From the NCBI GenBank assembly GCA_964424115.1, contig CAYRHN010000002.1:62001-126000 (forward strand): a stretch of DNA of 64,000 bases, given 5' to 3'. The notes beneath the pieces were generated by a model. The model was not told the origin of the DNA, ran no database searches, and saw nothing but the letters and a program-made list of their open reading frames with translations. Made by a program: the position numbers and the translations under genes. Each line of letters starts with the position of its first letter. Position 1 is the stretch's first letter. Origin of the DNA: CAYRHN01 sp964424115 (lineage in GTDB: Bacteria > Chloroflexota > Anaerolineae > Anaerolineales > Anaerolineaceae). Positions 1-7,758 of this stretch are shown in pieces.

Positions 1-437
1 ACAAAATGGGCGGTTACCGGGGATCTTCTGCCATTCTGGGGGCAGTTGATTTTCTGATCAAGCAAATCTCCGAGAACGGCTCCAGCTTGATCACCTTTGA
101 GACCGAGAAATTGCGAGATGGTGAACCAGTCACCTTCTATTCCCAGATCCATTTTGGCGAAGAGGAACTGGTCTGGCTCAGCCGCCAGGAAGGCCGTCTG
201 GCTTCGGAAAAAGAGAATGAGAAGGCCCTTAACTGCGCGCAAAGCATCCTGGCGCTGTTGAAACTGGAAGGGGATCTTCAGGAGGAAGAGGTGGTTAGTG
301 GGCTCAGCGCTCGCTTCCAGGAATCGACTGTGACCAGCAACCTGTATAAGATGCGGCGCGATGGCAGGCTGAAAACGATCAAACAACCGCTTTCGGATGG
401 GGGAGCGGGTGAACTTGTTGTTGTGGGGATCCCTTAA
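1..437 (+). CDS. RepA-like AAA ATPase, C-terminal part (5' end outside window)
   Basis: The reading frame is open at the window edge, so only the last ~144 residues are visible. The motif RGSSAILGAVD fits the sensor region of RepA/AAA_25-type hexameric helicase ATPases, where an RG-S-A-I sequence precedes a helix. A basic winged-helix-like tail follows (about residues 75-130 of the visible part), suggesting DNA binding. The family loads or unwinds DNA at plasmid and phage-satellite origins. It lies 39 bases before a primase gene on the same strand, which supports a replication module of an integrated element. The Walker A region is not in view, so activity cannot be judged. Family assignment is moderately sure. 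Confidence 0.6.
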   Translation, partial: KMGGYRGSSAILGAVDFLIKQISENGSSLITFETEKLRDGEPVTFYSQIHFGEEELVWLSRQEGRLASEKENEKALNCAQSILALLKLEGDLQEEEVVSGLSARFQESTVTSNLYKMRRDGRLKTIKQPLSDGGAGELVVVGIP

Positions 438-476
438 GGGAATCTCCACAACAACAACTGGAAAGGTATACCCGCC

Positions 477-1469
477 ATGAATACAAAAAGCATTTTTGAA
501 CTGATCGTTGAAGACCTGGGTGAGCCCCAAAAGAGGACTGGCGCCCATAGTTTTTGGTGCTGCCCGTTCCATGCCGAAGAAACTCCCTCTTTCCACTGCA
601 AAGACGGAGACGCGCATTTTTACTGCTTTGGCTGCGGACGGACTGGAAACGCCTTCACCTGGTTGAAAGAATACCGCCGGCTTTCTGCTGGGGATACGCG
701 GCGAATATTGCGGACGGGAATCAGTTCGTCGAAAGCGGTGAAGAATTTCTCTGCGCCGGTCAGCAGCGTTTCAGCGGAAAGCCTGCAGGCAGCCTGGCGC
801 GAAGTGATCGCGGTCTGCGCCGCGCAGTTGTGGTCACCGGTTGGTGCGCGCGCCCGCGAATACTTGCAGAAACGCGGCCTGCACGAGGAGACTCTGCGCA
901 GCCCGTTGTGGCGGGTTGGATTTTCCAACGGACAGAAGATCGCCGGCGTTTGGGTTGAGCACGGGATCATCCTGCCGTGTTTCACCACCGACCTTGATGG
1001 TGAGATCAAAGAGGTGGCCTACATCAAGGTGCGCCGCAGCGCCCCAGGCCCGAAGTACCGCATGCTCAAAGGCGGGGTAGGGAGCGTGTACGGCGCCGGA
1101 TTGGCCTTCTCCTCGGATGTACTCTTCTTGACCGAAGGCGAGTTCGACTGCCTGCTGCTCTCGCAGCGTGAAAGCCTGGGCGGGGCTGGAGATCTGGTGG
1201 GCGTGGCCACCCTGGGAGCAGCGACCAACCGCCCGGATTTTGGCCGTTGGGGCTCATGGCTGTGCAGCTTCCAGCATGTTTTTGGCGTTTTCGATGCCGA
1301 TAATGCCGGCGAGCAAGCCGGCGCATTCTGGAAGAGCCTGTCCGGGCGGGTCAAGCTGGTAGCACTGCCCGGCGATCCACCAGCGCATGACGTCTCCGAT
1401 TTCTGGAAGGCTGGCGGCAACCTGGCCGATTGGGTCATGGATACGCTGGCAAAACATCAAATTTCATAA
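477..1469 (+). CDS. CHC2 zinc-finger / TOPRIM DNA primase of a mobile element
   Basis: The 330-residue product has an N-terminal CHC2-type zinc finger (CCPFH near residues 28-32 and FYCFGCG near 48-54, with the ETPSF motif between) and a C-terminal TOPRIM-like domain (TEGEFDCLLL, then VFDADNAG). Both are hallmarks of DnaG-type primases that make RNA primers. It is shorter than cellular DnaG (~600 residues) and lacks the helicase-binding C-terminal domain, as in phage and plasmid primases. It follows the RepA-like ATPase gene and precedes the excisionase and integrase genes, so it most likely serves replication of the element after excision. The class is well supported; autonomous replication is inferred. 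Confidence 0.85.
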   Translation: MNTKSIFELIVEDLGEPQKRTGAHSFWCCPFHAEETPSFHCKDGDAHFYCFGCGRTGNAFTWLKEYRRLSAGDTRRILRTGISSSKAVKNFSAPVSSVSAESLQAAWREVIAVCAAQLWSPVGARAREYLQKRGLHEETLRSPLWRVGFSNGQKIAGVWVEHGIILPCFTTDLDGEIKEVAYIKVRRSAPGPKYRMLKGGVGSVYGAGLAFSSDVLFLTEGEFDCLLLSQRESLGGAGDLVGVATLGAATNRPDFGRWGSWLCSFQHVFGVFDADNAGEQAGAFWKSLSGRVKLVALPGDPPAHDVSDFWKAGGNLADWVMDTLAKHQIS

Positions 1470-1490
1470 CCAAACAAAAAGGATAAAAAT

Positions 1491-1736
1491 ATGAACCTCA
1501 CATCTGAATATAAAAATCAAGTCCACCAGGCGCACCCCGAATTCGAAGATTACCTGAACGTGCTCGAATTGACGGTGCTGCTGAACCTGTCCAAATCGGG
1601 AGTTCACAACCTGCTGAAATCTGGACGGCTTCCGGCATTCAGAATTCAAAAACGCATTTTGATTGACAAAGCAGAGGTGCTGAAATACTTGGAGGAGTGC
1701 AAACAGAATAGCCCATACAAGAAATCCCAGCCATAG
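1491..1736 (+). CDS. Excisionase-like helix-turn-helix protein
   Basis: An 81-residue protein with a MerR/excisionase-type (HTH_17) DNA-binding fold: LTVLLNLSKSGVHNLLKSG is the helix-turn-helix and RLPAFRIQKRILIDKAEVLKYLEE is the typical wing followed by a final helix. It starts 21 bases after the primase stop, with AAAGGA upstream. Its position just before the integrase gene suggests a directionality factor or a small regulator of the element. Either role fits the family. Confidence 0.75.
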   Translation: MNLTSEYKNQVHQAHPEFEDYLNVLELTVLLNLSKSGVHNLLKSGRLPAFRIQKRILIDKAEVLKYLEECKQNSPYKKSQP

Positions 1737-1760
1737 TGGGCACAAAGGACAAATCGAATG

Positions 1761-1789
1761 TTGCCTTTCTTGTTCCGTTTCGTTACAAT
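1761..1789 (+). promoter_or_regulatory. Candidate integrase promoter
   Basis: TTGCCT (1761-1766) and TACAAT (1784-1789) are separated by exactly 17 bases, a sigma70-like arrangement. It would give a leader of roughly 75 bases before the integrase ATG at 1873, containing the hairpin described separately. Read by eye only. Confidence 0.5.
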
Positions 1790-1836
1790 ATTCCATAGAA
1801 CCTTAACAGCTCAATACGACAGAGTCAGGCTCTTAA

Positions 1837-1870
1837 GTATGCCTGCTGTGGAATCACACAGGAGGCATAC
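1837..1870 (+). promoter_or_regulatory. Hairpin enclosing the integrase ribosome binding site
   Basis: GTATGCCTGCTGTG (1837-1850) pairs with CACAGGAGGCATAC (1857-1870): 13 of 14 positions match (only 1845/1862 mismatch), with a 6-base loop. The Shine-Dalgarno AGGAGG (1860-1865) lies wholly in the 3' arm and the ATG follows at 1873. In RNA this would hide the ribosome binding site and restrain integrase translation. It could instead be a DNA palindrome bound by a regulator. Confidence 0.55.
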
Positions 1871-1872
1871 AG

Positions 1873-3207
1873 ATGGAAAATAAGAAACGACATCGCGAAC
1901 GAGGAGCGGGCACGATCTACAGGCTCAAAACCGGGCGCTGGCGCGTCCAGATCAGCCTGCCAGAAGGCCAGCGGCGCAGTGCATGCTTTGGCAGCCGGGA
2001 TGAATGCAAAGACTGGCTGGTGCGCATCCAATATGCGCAGCAATGCGGCCGTCCAGGATCGGTTGAGGTCGAAACGCTTTCTTTCCCCAAAGAACCATTC
2101 GAGGAGGAACCTGTTGAGAGCGAACCGGTCGAGGAAGAATCGCTCGAGTCAGAAACCGTTGAGGAGCAACCAGACGTGGAGGAATCAGACCTGGCCGACC
2201 AGACCCTGGCGGAGTATCTGCCGACCTGGTTTATGGCGCACCAAAGCTTGCTAAAACCGACCACGCGCGCCGATTACCAGCGCATCCTGGATAAATACAT
2301 CCTGCCGGGGCTCGGCGAAAAGCGCCTCAGCGACCTGCGCCGCTCGGTGTTTGATCAGTACTACACCAGGCTGGTGCAGCAGGGCATGGGGAAGACCTAC
2401 GTGTACTATGTCCATCGTGTTCTGCGCAAGGCATTGGGCGATGCGGTGGATGACCGGCTGATTCTCTACAACCCAACTTTGAAGGCCAAGCTGCCGCGCC
2501 TGGAACGCTGCCGGCGACGCCGTTCTCCGCTGACCGTGGAGGAGACCAACCGCCTGGTGCAGACGGCTATGCAGACTCAGTTGGGGCCTTTGATCTATGT
2601 GGCGATTAAGACTGGCATGCGCGAAGGCGAGTTGTTTGCCTTGCGTTGGGAGGATATAGACTGGCAGCAGCGCCAGGTGCATGTGCGTCGCAATGTGCAG
2701 CGCATTCGCGAAAATGGCAAGGCGGTGGTGCTCTTCACCACCCCCAAGAGCGAAGCCGGTAACCGGATCATCAACGTAGGTCCAGCCACGCTCAAAGTCC
2801 TCCAGCAGCAGTTGGAGGCCGTAGCCCTGCTGCGCGCCCTTTCAAGGGAAACCTGGCAGGAGCACAACCTGGTCTTTCCCAGCACGGTTGGCACACCGCG
2901 CAACCCGTCCAACTTTCGCAAGCATTACAATCAATTGCTGGCAGCGGCGGGGGTGCCCAAGATCACCTTTCACGACCTGCGTCACATGGCGGCCTCGATC
3001 ATGCTCAACAATGGCGTGTCAGTGCTGGTGGCCAGCCACATTCTGGGGCATGCCCAGCCCAGCACGACGATGAACATGTACGGGCATGAGTTCACCGATC
3101 AGGAGATCAAGGCGGCAGAAATGATGGATCAGGTCGTTCCGCAGCCGGAGCAGCCGATCCTGGTGGGAGAATTGGTCAAGGTTCGAGATCTGCACAGAAC
3201 CCATTGA
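1873..3207 (+). CDS. int: Tyrosine recombinase (integrase)
   Basis: The 444-residue integrase has an N-terminal arm-binding AP2-like domain (about 12-60: GAGTIYRLKTGRWRVQI), an acidic linker of repeated Glu/Pro/Val (about 72-108), a SAM-like core-binding domain (about 112-195) and a catalytic domain. Catalytic residues are visible: Arg in TGMREGEL, Lys in TTPKSEAG, HDLRH, HILGH and the nucleophile Tyr in NMYGH near the C-terminus. It would catalyse integration and excision at the attachment site. The stop codon lies 200 bases from the 3' end of a tRNA-Lys gene, the classic target of this family. The acidic linker is unusual. The start is set by AGGAGG seven bases upstream. Confidence 0.95.
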   Translation: MENKKRHRERGAGTIYRLKTGRWRVQISLPEGQRRSACFGSRDECKDWLVRIQYAQQCGRPGSVEVETLSFPKEPFEEEPVESEPVEEESLESETVEEQPDVEESDLADQTLAEYLPTWFMAHQSLLKPTTRADYQRILDKYILPGLGEKRLSDLRRSVFDQYYTRLVQQGMGKTYVYYVHRVLRKALGDAVDDRLILYNPTLKAKLPRLERCRRRRSPLTVEETNRLVQTAMQTQLGPLIYVAIKTGMREGELFALRWEDIDWQQRQVHVRRNVQRIRENGKAVVLFTTPKSEAGNRIINVGPATLKVLQQQLEAVALLRALSRETWQEHNLVFPSTVGTPRNPSNFRKHYNQLLAAAGVPKITFHDLRHMAASIMLNNGVSVLVASHILGHAQPSTTMNMYGHEFTDQEIKAAEMMDQVVPQPEQPILVGELVKVRDLHRTH

Positions 3208-3220
3208 TTCTCACTCAGCG

Positions 3221-3315
3221 AATTGCACACCAATTGCACACATTTGCCTTGATTCCCCTCGGTAATTGCACACTTTTCGCGAGAATTGCACACCAATTGC
3301 ACACTAATTGCACAC
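3221..3315 (+). repeat. Six direct copies of AATTGCACAC
   Basis: AATTGCACAC occurs at 3221, 3232, 3264, 3284, 3295 and 3306 (start positions), so unit spacing is 11, 32, 20, 11 and 11 bases, close to helical-turn multiples. The cluster lies between the integrase stop and the tRNA-Lys 3' end. This is where arm-type integrase or excisionase sites are expected. Function is inferred. Confidence 0.75.
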
Positions 3316-3330
3316 ATTTGCCATTTCTAT

Positions 3331-3380
3331 ATATGGGGGTATACCCAAAAACAAGCAAATACCCCCATATTTGGGGGTAT
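3331..3380. repeat. Inverted repeat beside the attachment region
   Basis: ATATGGGGGTAT (3331-3342) is perfectly inverted as ATACCCCCATAT (3359-3370), 16 bases apart, and a third partial copy, TTGGGGGTAT, follows at 3371-3380. No T-run follows on either strand, so it is not a standard terminator. It may be a protein binding site of the element. Confidence 0.6.
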
Positions 3381-3407
3381 CGAGGGCGGAGACCGCCACA
3401 TGTACTG

Positions 3408-3480
3408 TGACCGACCAGGGACTTGAACCCTGAACCCATTGATTAAGAGTCAATTGCTCTGCCAATTGAGCTAGTCGGCC
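3408..3480 (-). tRNA. tRNA-Lys (CTT anticodon)
   Basis: Read on the minus strand it folds as a cloverleaf: acceptor GGCCGAC with GTCGGTC (one G-U pair), D arm GCTC/GAGC, anticodon stem ATTGA/TCAAT with loop CTCTTAA giving anticodon CTT (reads AAG), and T arm CAGGG/CCCTG with loop TTCAAGT. The discriminator base is A; CCA is not encoded. Its 3' end faces the integrase, so it probably provides the attachment site of the mobile element. Confidence 0.95.
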
Positions 3481-3502
3481 AGGCGCATTGCGCGCGAGGG
3501 GT

Positions 3503-3530
3503 ATTATACCCGAAACAGGGATAGTGTCAA
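3503..3530 (-). promoter_or_regulatory. Promoter of tRNA-Lys
   Basis: On the minus strand, consensus TTGACA (3525-3530) is followed after 16 bases by consensus TATAAT (3503-3508), placing the start about 16 bases before the mature tRNA. Both hexamers are perfect. Confidence 0.85.
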
Positions 3531-3537
3531 TAGTTGG

Positions 3538-4200
3538 CTAGAGAGCCTGGATCAATTCGGGGCGATCAACGGCCGGATCATTGACCAGACGCCCAACCGG
3601 GCGAGCCGCCATCTGCTCAGCGGGGTACGCGCTCAGCAGGCCGGTGGATGCGGCGGGCTGCGTCAACCATTGCCACATCGCTTCACCGCTCAGGATGACC
3701 GGCATGCGCGGATGAACCGGCAACACCAGCGTGTTGGCTGCAGTGGTGATCAGGGTACAGGTGCGCAGGGGAAGTACTGCATCCGGCGGCTGCCAGCTTT
3801 CCCACAGCCCGGCGAAGGCAAAGGGGTGGCCGTCGGCCAGGGTGAAGTAATAGGGCAGAGAAGGTCCCCGACCTGAAGCAGGCTTTTGCCACTCATAGAA
3901 CCCATCCGCCAGGATCAGGCATCGGCGGCGGGCCAAAGCTGAACGGAAAGCAGGTTTTTCGGCCACTGTTTCCGCGCGGGCATTGATCAGACTGGAGGCG
4001 ATTGCCGAATCTTTGGCCCAGGAAGGGATCAAGCCCCAGCGCAGCCATTCCACGTTGCGGGTGGAGGAGTCCAGCACCGCCGCCACGGGTTGGGTGGGGG
4101 CAATGTTATAGCGCGGCTGCCAGTCTGGCGGCATCTCGCCCAGGCGCAGGGCTTCGCGCACATCGTCAGCTTGCAGGGTGATGGTGAATCGTCCGCACAT
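3538..4200 (-). CDS. SRAP-domain protein (YedK/HMCES family)
   Basis: The 220-residue protein starts MCGRFT, so Cys2 becomes the N-terminal catalytic residue after Met removal. This sets the start at 4200 rather than two codons upstream. Other SRAP motifs follow: RYNIAPTQ, RWGLIPSWA, INARAET, FYEW and HPRMP. Known members (E. coli YedK, human HMCES) form a thiazolidine crosslink with abasic sites in single-stranded DNA and shield them from cleavage. It stands alone, upstream of the tRNA-Lys and on the same strand, divergent from ftcD. Length matches the family. Confident call. Confidence 0.93.
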   Translation of the reverse strand: MCGRFTITLQADDVREALRLGEMPPDWQPRYNIAPTQPVAAVLDSSTRNVEWLRWGLIPSWAKDSAIASSLINARAETVAEKPAFRSALARRRCLILADGFYEWQKPASGRGPSLPYYFTLADGHPFAFAGLWESWQPPDAVLPLRTCTLITTAANTLVLPVHPRMPVILSGEAMWQWLTQPAASTGLLSAYPAEQMAARPVGRLVNDPAVDRPELIQAL

Positions 4201-4281
4201 ATGCATATTCTAGCACGTTTGGACCGTGTACGTCACATTGGGATGGTGAGGATTGTCCCGCTGCGAATTTGGAGACGCCTT

Positions 4282-4290
4282 TGGTATAAT
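4282..4290 (+). promoter_or_regulatory. Extended -10 promoter for ftcD
   Basis: TGGTATAAT is an extended -10 element with a perfect hexamer at 4285-4290, 39 bases before the ftcD ATG. No good -35 is visible, which is usual for extended -10 promoters. Confidence 0.55.
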
Positions 4291-4329
4291 GAGAAGGGTA
4301 TCCGATTTCTTTTGAATTTTGAGGTGACT

Positions 4330-5874
4330 ATGGCAACTCCGCTGGTTGAATGTATCCCCAATTTTTCCGAGGCACGCCGCCCGGAGGTGGTTGAAAAGAT
4401 CGTCCAAGCCATCACCAGCGTGCAGGGCGTTTCAATGCTCGATCGGCATTCCGATATGGATCACAACCGCACCGTGCTTACCTATGTAGGCGCACCGGCC
4501 GCAGTGGAAGAAGCGGCTTTCCAGGCCATCCGCACGGCCGCACAGTTGATCGATATGGAGCAGCATACTGGCGAACACCCGCGCATCGGCGCCACCGACG
4601 TGGTGCCGTTTGTGCCGATCAGCGAGATTAGCATGGCGGAATGCGTGGAGATGGCGCGCCGCCTGGGGAAGCGTGTAGGGGAAGAGTTGACCATCCCGGT
4701 ATATCTTTATGAAGACGCCGCCACCCGACCGGAGCGAGTGGGATTGGAAAATATCCGCCGCGGGCAATACGAAGGTTTGAAGGAAGAGATACTCACCAAT
4801 CCGCTGCGCGCACCAGATTTTGGCCCGGCCAAATTGGGTTCAGCGGGGGCGACCGTGATCGGCGCGCGCCAACCGCTGGTGGCGTTCAATGTATATTTGA
4901 CCACCGAGGATGTTAGCATTGCTCAAAAGATCGCCAAAGCGGTGCGCAATTCCTCGGGCGGGCTGCATTACGTCAAGGCCATGGGCGTATTGGTGGAAGG
5001 GCGGGCTCAGGTTTCGATGAACCTGACCAATTTCCGCCAATCGCCTCTTGCCCGCGTGGTGGAAATGGTCCGCCGCGAAGCTGTGCGCTACGGCGTGGCT
5101 GTCCATCACTCTGAACTGGTAGGATTGATCCCGCAGGAAGCGCTGGTAGATGCGGCCGTCTGGTACATGCAGATGGATGCCTTTGAGCCGGAGCAGATCC
5201 TGGAGCAGCGTTTGTTTGGCGCTCTCTCGGAGACGCAGGAAAAGGCGCCTTCCGCAGAACGGACTTTCCTGGATGAGCTGGCGGGGGGGACGCCTACCCC
5301 CGGCGGTGGGTGTGCTGCCGCTTATACCGGTGCGGAAGCCGCAGCGCTGGTGGCGATGGTTGGACGGTTGACGGTGGGAAAGAAAAAATACGCCGATGTG
5401 GAAGCCCAGATGTGGCCGATGGTGGAACGCGCGGAAGAACTGCGCCGCGCCTTAACCAATGCCGTGAAATTGGACGCAGAAGCGTTTGACGGGATCATGG
5501 CGGCCGTACGATTGCCGCGTGATACTGCCGAGCAACAGGATATCCGTGCCGCGAAGATGGAAAAAGCCACTTTGCACGCTGCTGAAGTGCCCCTGGAGAC
5601 AGCCCGCCTGGCGGTACAGGTGATGGCGCTGGCGCTCCAGGCAGCCAGCCTGGGCAACCTGAATGCCATCTCAGACGCGGGTACCGGTATGGCCCTGGCC
5701 CGGGCGGCGCTGACCGGCGCAGGCTACAATGTGCGCATCAATACGCAGGGATTGGTCAATCCAGCGCCGGCCCAGCCGTTGCTGGCTGAGCTGAAAGAAC
5801 TGGAAGCGCAGGCAGACCAATTGGAAGCGCAATTGAGAAAGGTTTTGCGCGAACGCGGCGGGATGCCGATCTAA
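4330..5874 (+). CDS. ftcD: Glutamate formiminotransferase / formimidoyltetrahydrofolate cyclodeaminase
   Basis: The 514-residue product begins MATPLVECIPNFSEARR, the conserved N-terminus of formiminotransferase, after a GAGGTGA ribosome site. The longer open frame upstream overlaps the divergent SRAP gene and is not used. Domains in order: FTCD N and C formiminotransferase domains (about 3-295) and a cyclodeaminase domain (about 320-505; FLDELAGGTPTPGGGCAAA). It moves the formimino group from formiminoglutamate to tetrahydrofolate, then releases ammonia to give methenyl-THF. It links histidine breakdown to one-carbon metabolism. The fused architecture is that of the animal bifunctional enzyme, slightly shorter. 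No other histidine degradation gene is nearby. Confidence 0.93.
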   Translation: MATPLVECIPNFSEARRPEVVEKIVQAITSVQGVSMLDRHSDMDHNRTVLTYVGAPAAVEEAAFQAIRTAAQLIDMEQHTGEHPRIGATDVVPFVPISEISMAECVEMARRLGKRVGEELTIPVYLYEDAATRPERVGLENIRRGQYEGLKEEILTNPLRAPDFGPAKLGSAGATVIGARQPLVAFNVYLTTEDVSIAQKIAKAVRNSSGGLHYVKAMGVLVEGRAQVSMNLTNFRQSPLARVVEMVRREAVRYGVAVHHSELVGLIPQEALVDAAVWYMQMDAFEPEQILEQRLFGALSETQEKAPSAERTFLDELAGGTPTPGGGCAAAYTGAEAAALVAMVGRLTVGKKKYADVEAQMWPMVERAEELRRALTNAVKLDAEAFDGIMAAVRLPRDTAEQQDIRAAKMEKATLHAAEVPLETARLAVQVMALALQAASLGNLNAISDAGTGMALARAALTGAGYNVRINTQGLVNPAPAQPLLAELKELEAQADQLEAQLRKVLRERGGMPI

Positions 5875-5961
5875 TTAATTTCTCGTAAAGCAGATAGATT
5901 CATCGTTTGGATCTGGAGGGCTTTGCGGTTGTATTTCTATTTTTTATGAGGAGATGAGGTA

Positions 5962-6516
5962 ATGGGATTGAAACCGGATCATTGGATTCGCAAGATGGCA
6001 CAGGAAAAAGGCATGATCGAGCCTTTTGTGGATCACCAGGTGCGCCAGGGGGTCATCTCCTTTGGAGTATCCTCCTACGGGTACGATGTGCGCGTTGCGG
6101 ACGAATACAAGATCTTCACCAATGTTTTTTCGGCCACAGTGGACCCAAAAGGATTCGATCCACGTTCGATGGTCGATTTCAAGGGAGATGTGTGCGTCAT
6201 TCCTCCCAATTCGTTTGCCCTGGCCAGGACGATCGAGTATTTTCGCATTCCGCGCAACGTGTTGACGATCTGCCTGGGTAAGTCCACCTACGCCCGCTGC
6301 GGCATCATCGTCAACGTGACGCCGTTTGAGCCGGAATGGCAGGGATTCGTCACCCTGGAAATCTCCAATACCACCCCGCTGCCGGCCAGAATTTATTCGA
6401 ACGAAGGGATTGCCCAGGTTTTGTTCTTTGAAGCAGATGAGGAGTGCCAGATCTCCTATGCGGATAAGAAAGGCAAGTACCAGAACCAGCAGTCGATCGA
6501 ATTGCCGAAAATGTAG
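5962..6516 (+). CDS. dcd: dCTP deaminase
   Basis: The 184-residue enzyme carries the dCTP deaminase/dUTPase trimer motifs: SSYGYDVR, GKSTYARCG, VTPFEPEWQGFVTLEISN (with the catalytic Glu) and GIAQVLFFE near the C-terminus. It deaminates dCTP to dUTP for thymidylate synthesis. Some relatives also hydrolyse dUTP; that cannot be decided here. A strong GAGGAGATGAGG ribosome site precedes the ATG. The next gene starts three bases after the stop, so the two are probably co-transcribed. Confidence 0.95.
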   Translation: MGLKPDHWIRKMAQEKGMIEPFVDHQVRQGVISFGVSSYGYDVRVADEYKIFTNVFSATVDPKGFDPRSMVDFKGDVCVIPPNSFALARTIEYFRIPRNVLTICLGKSTYARCGIIVNVTPFEPEWQGFVTLEISNTTPLPARIYSNEGIAQVLFFEADEECQISYADKKGKYQNQQSIELPKM

Positions 6517-6519
6517 CCT

Positions 6520-7668
6520 ATGAGATACGATTTTGACACGGTCTATGACCGGCAGAAGACTGAAAGCGTTAAATGGGGCCTGTTCGGTGAGGCGCTGCCG
6601 ATGTGGGTGGCGGATATGGATTTCCGTTCCCCAGAACCGGTGATCCGCGCGCTGCGTGAGCGGGTGGAGCACGGTATTTTTGGTTATCCCATGGAAAAGG
6701 AAGAGCTGCGCGCACTTGTGACGCAGCGCATGGCGGACCGCTACGGCTGGCAGGTGAAAGGGGAGGAGATCATTTTCCTGCCGGGAGTGATCACCGGGTT
6801 CAACCTGGCCAGCCAGGCTGTCACCCGGCCGGGCGAAGAAATGGTCATCCAGACGCCGGTATATCCGCCGTTCTTTAATGTAGCAGCGAACAGCGGCACC
6901 CGTCGGCTGGAAGTGCCGCTCCTGCAACTGTCAGATGGCGCCTATGGGATCGATTTCCAGGCTTTTGAAGAAGCTCTTACCCCACAGACGCACTTTTTCC
7001 TGCTCTGCAATCCGCACAACCCGGTGGGGCGTGTTTTCCGCCGTGATGAATTGCAGCGCCTGGCGGAGATTTGTTTGCGGCACGGCCTGGTGATCTGTTC
7101 GGACGAGATCCATTGCGACCTGATCTATTCCGGGCATCACCATGTACCGGTAGCTTCCCTGAGCGAGGAGATTTCGCAAAGCACAATCACTTTAATGGCG
7201 CCCAGCAAAACCTTCAATATTGCCGGGTTGGAATGTTCCTTCGCCATCGTACAAAACGCTGCTTTGCGGCAGAAGATGCAGGAAGCGCGGCGCGGTATGT
7301 TTGGCGGAGTGAACTTGCTGGGATTGACCGCTGCGTTGGCCGCCTATCGCGATGGACAGGATTGGTTGGATCAATTGCTGTCTTACCTGGAAGCCAACCG
7401 GGATTATTTGTGCAATTTTGTGAAAGATCAGCTCCCGGGTGTGCGCTTGTCTGCGCCGGAAGGCACCTATCTGGCCTGGCTGGATTTCCGCTCCATTGGG
7501 CTGCCTTCTGATCCTGCGAAATTTTTAAAAGAGAATGCGAATGTGATTTTGAATTGTGGAGGGGAATTCGGCGCGCCGGGAGAGGGCTTTGCCCGGATGA
7601 ATTTTGGCTGTCCGCGCAGCTTGCTGGAAGATGGCTTGCAGCGTATTCGCAAAGCTTTGGTGAAATAA
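6520..7668 (+). CDS. MalY/PatB-type PLP-dependent C-S lyase
   Basis: The 382-residue fold-type I PLP enzyme opens with the MalY/PatB signature WADMDF. The PLP-binding Lys lies in APSKTFNIAGL, with CNPHNPVGRV, SDEIHCDL and the C-terminal ARMNFGCPR that binds the substrate carboxylate. Relatives cleave cystathionine or cysteine to give thiol, pyruvate and ammonia; some act as aminotransferases. Substrate cannot be read from sequence. It follows dcd by three bases and ends before a strong hairpin. Confidence 0.88.
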   Translation: MRYDFDTVYDRQKTESVKWGLFGEALPMWVADMDFRSPEPVIRALRERVEHGIFGYPMEKEELRALVTQRMADRYGWQVKGEEIIFLPGVITGFNLASQAVTRPGEEMVIQTPVYPPFFNVAANSGTRRLEVPLLQLSDGAYGIDFQAFEEALTPQTHFFLLCNPHNPVGRVFRRDELQRLAEICLRHGLVICSDEIHCDLIYSGHHHVPVASLSEEISQSTITLMAPSKTFNIAGLECSFAIVQNAALRQKMQEARRGMFGGVNLLGLTAALAAYRDGQDWLDQLLSYLEANRDYLCNFVKDQLPGVRLSAPEGTYLAWLDFRSIGLPSDPAKFLKENANVILNCGGEFGAPGEGFARMNFGCPRSLLEDGLQRIRKALVK

Positions 7669-7715
7669 CGGAATGTATTTCCTAAATACACGATCTGAGT
7701 AAAAGAAATAAATAA

Positions 7716-7742
7716 CCCCTCCGGTTTGGAGGGGCTATTTTT
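7716..7742. terminator. Bidirectional terminator between patB-like gene and csp
   Basis: CCCCTCC (7716-7722) pairs with GGAGGGG (7728-7734) around a 5-base loop, followed by CTATTTTTA on the plus strand and by a T-rich stretch on the minus strand. It sits between convergent genes. Confidence 0.85.
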
Positions 7743-7758
7743 AGGTTATTTAGTTTTT

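Noticed and set aside
3331..3380. Rho-independent terminator for int or tRNA-Lys
   Set aside because: The stem is perfect, but no T-run follows on either strand.
4090..4329. N-terminal extension of FtcD
   Set aside because: It overlaps the divergent SRAP gene and precedes the promoter and ribosome site; the family N-terminus begins at 4330.
5944..6927. Long minus-strand frame of 327 codons over dcd and the PLP enzyme gene
   Set aside because: It is fully antisense to dcd and part of the MalY/PatB-like gene, both strongly supported, and its translation has no recognisable motif.
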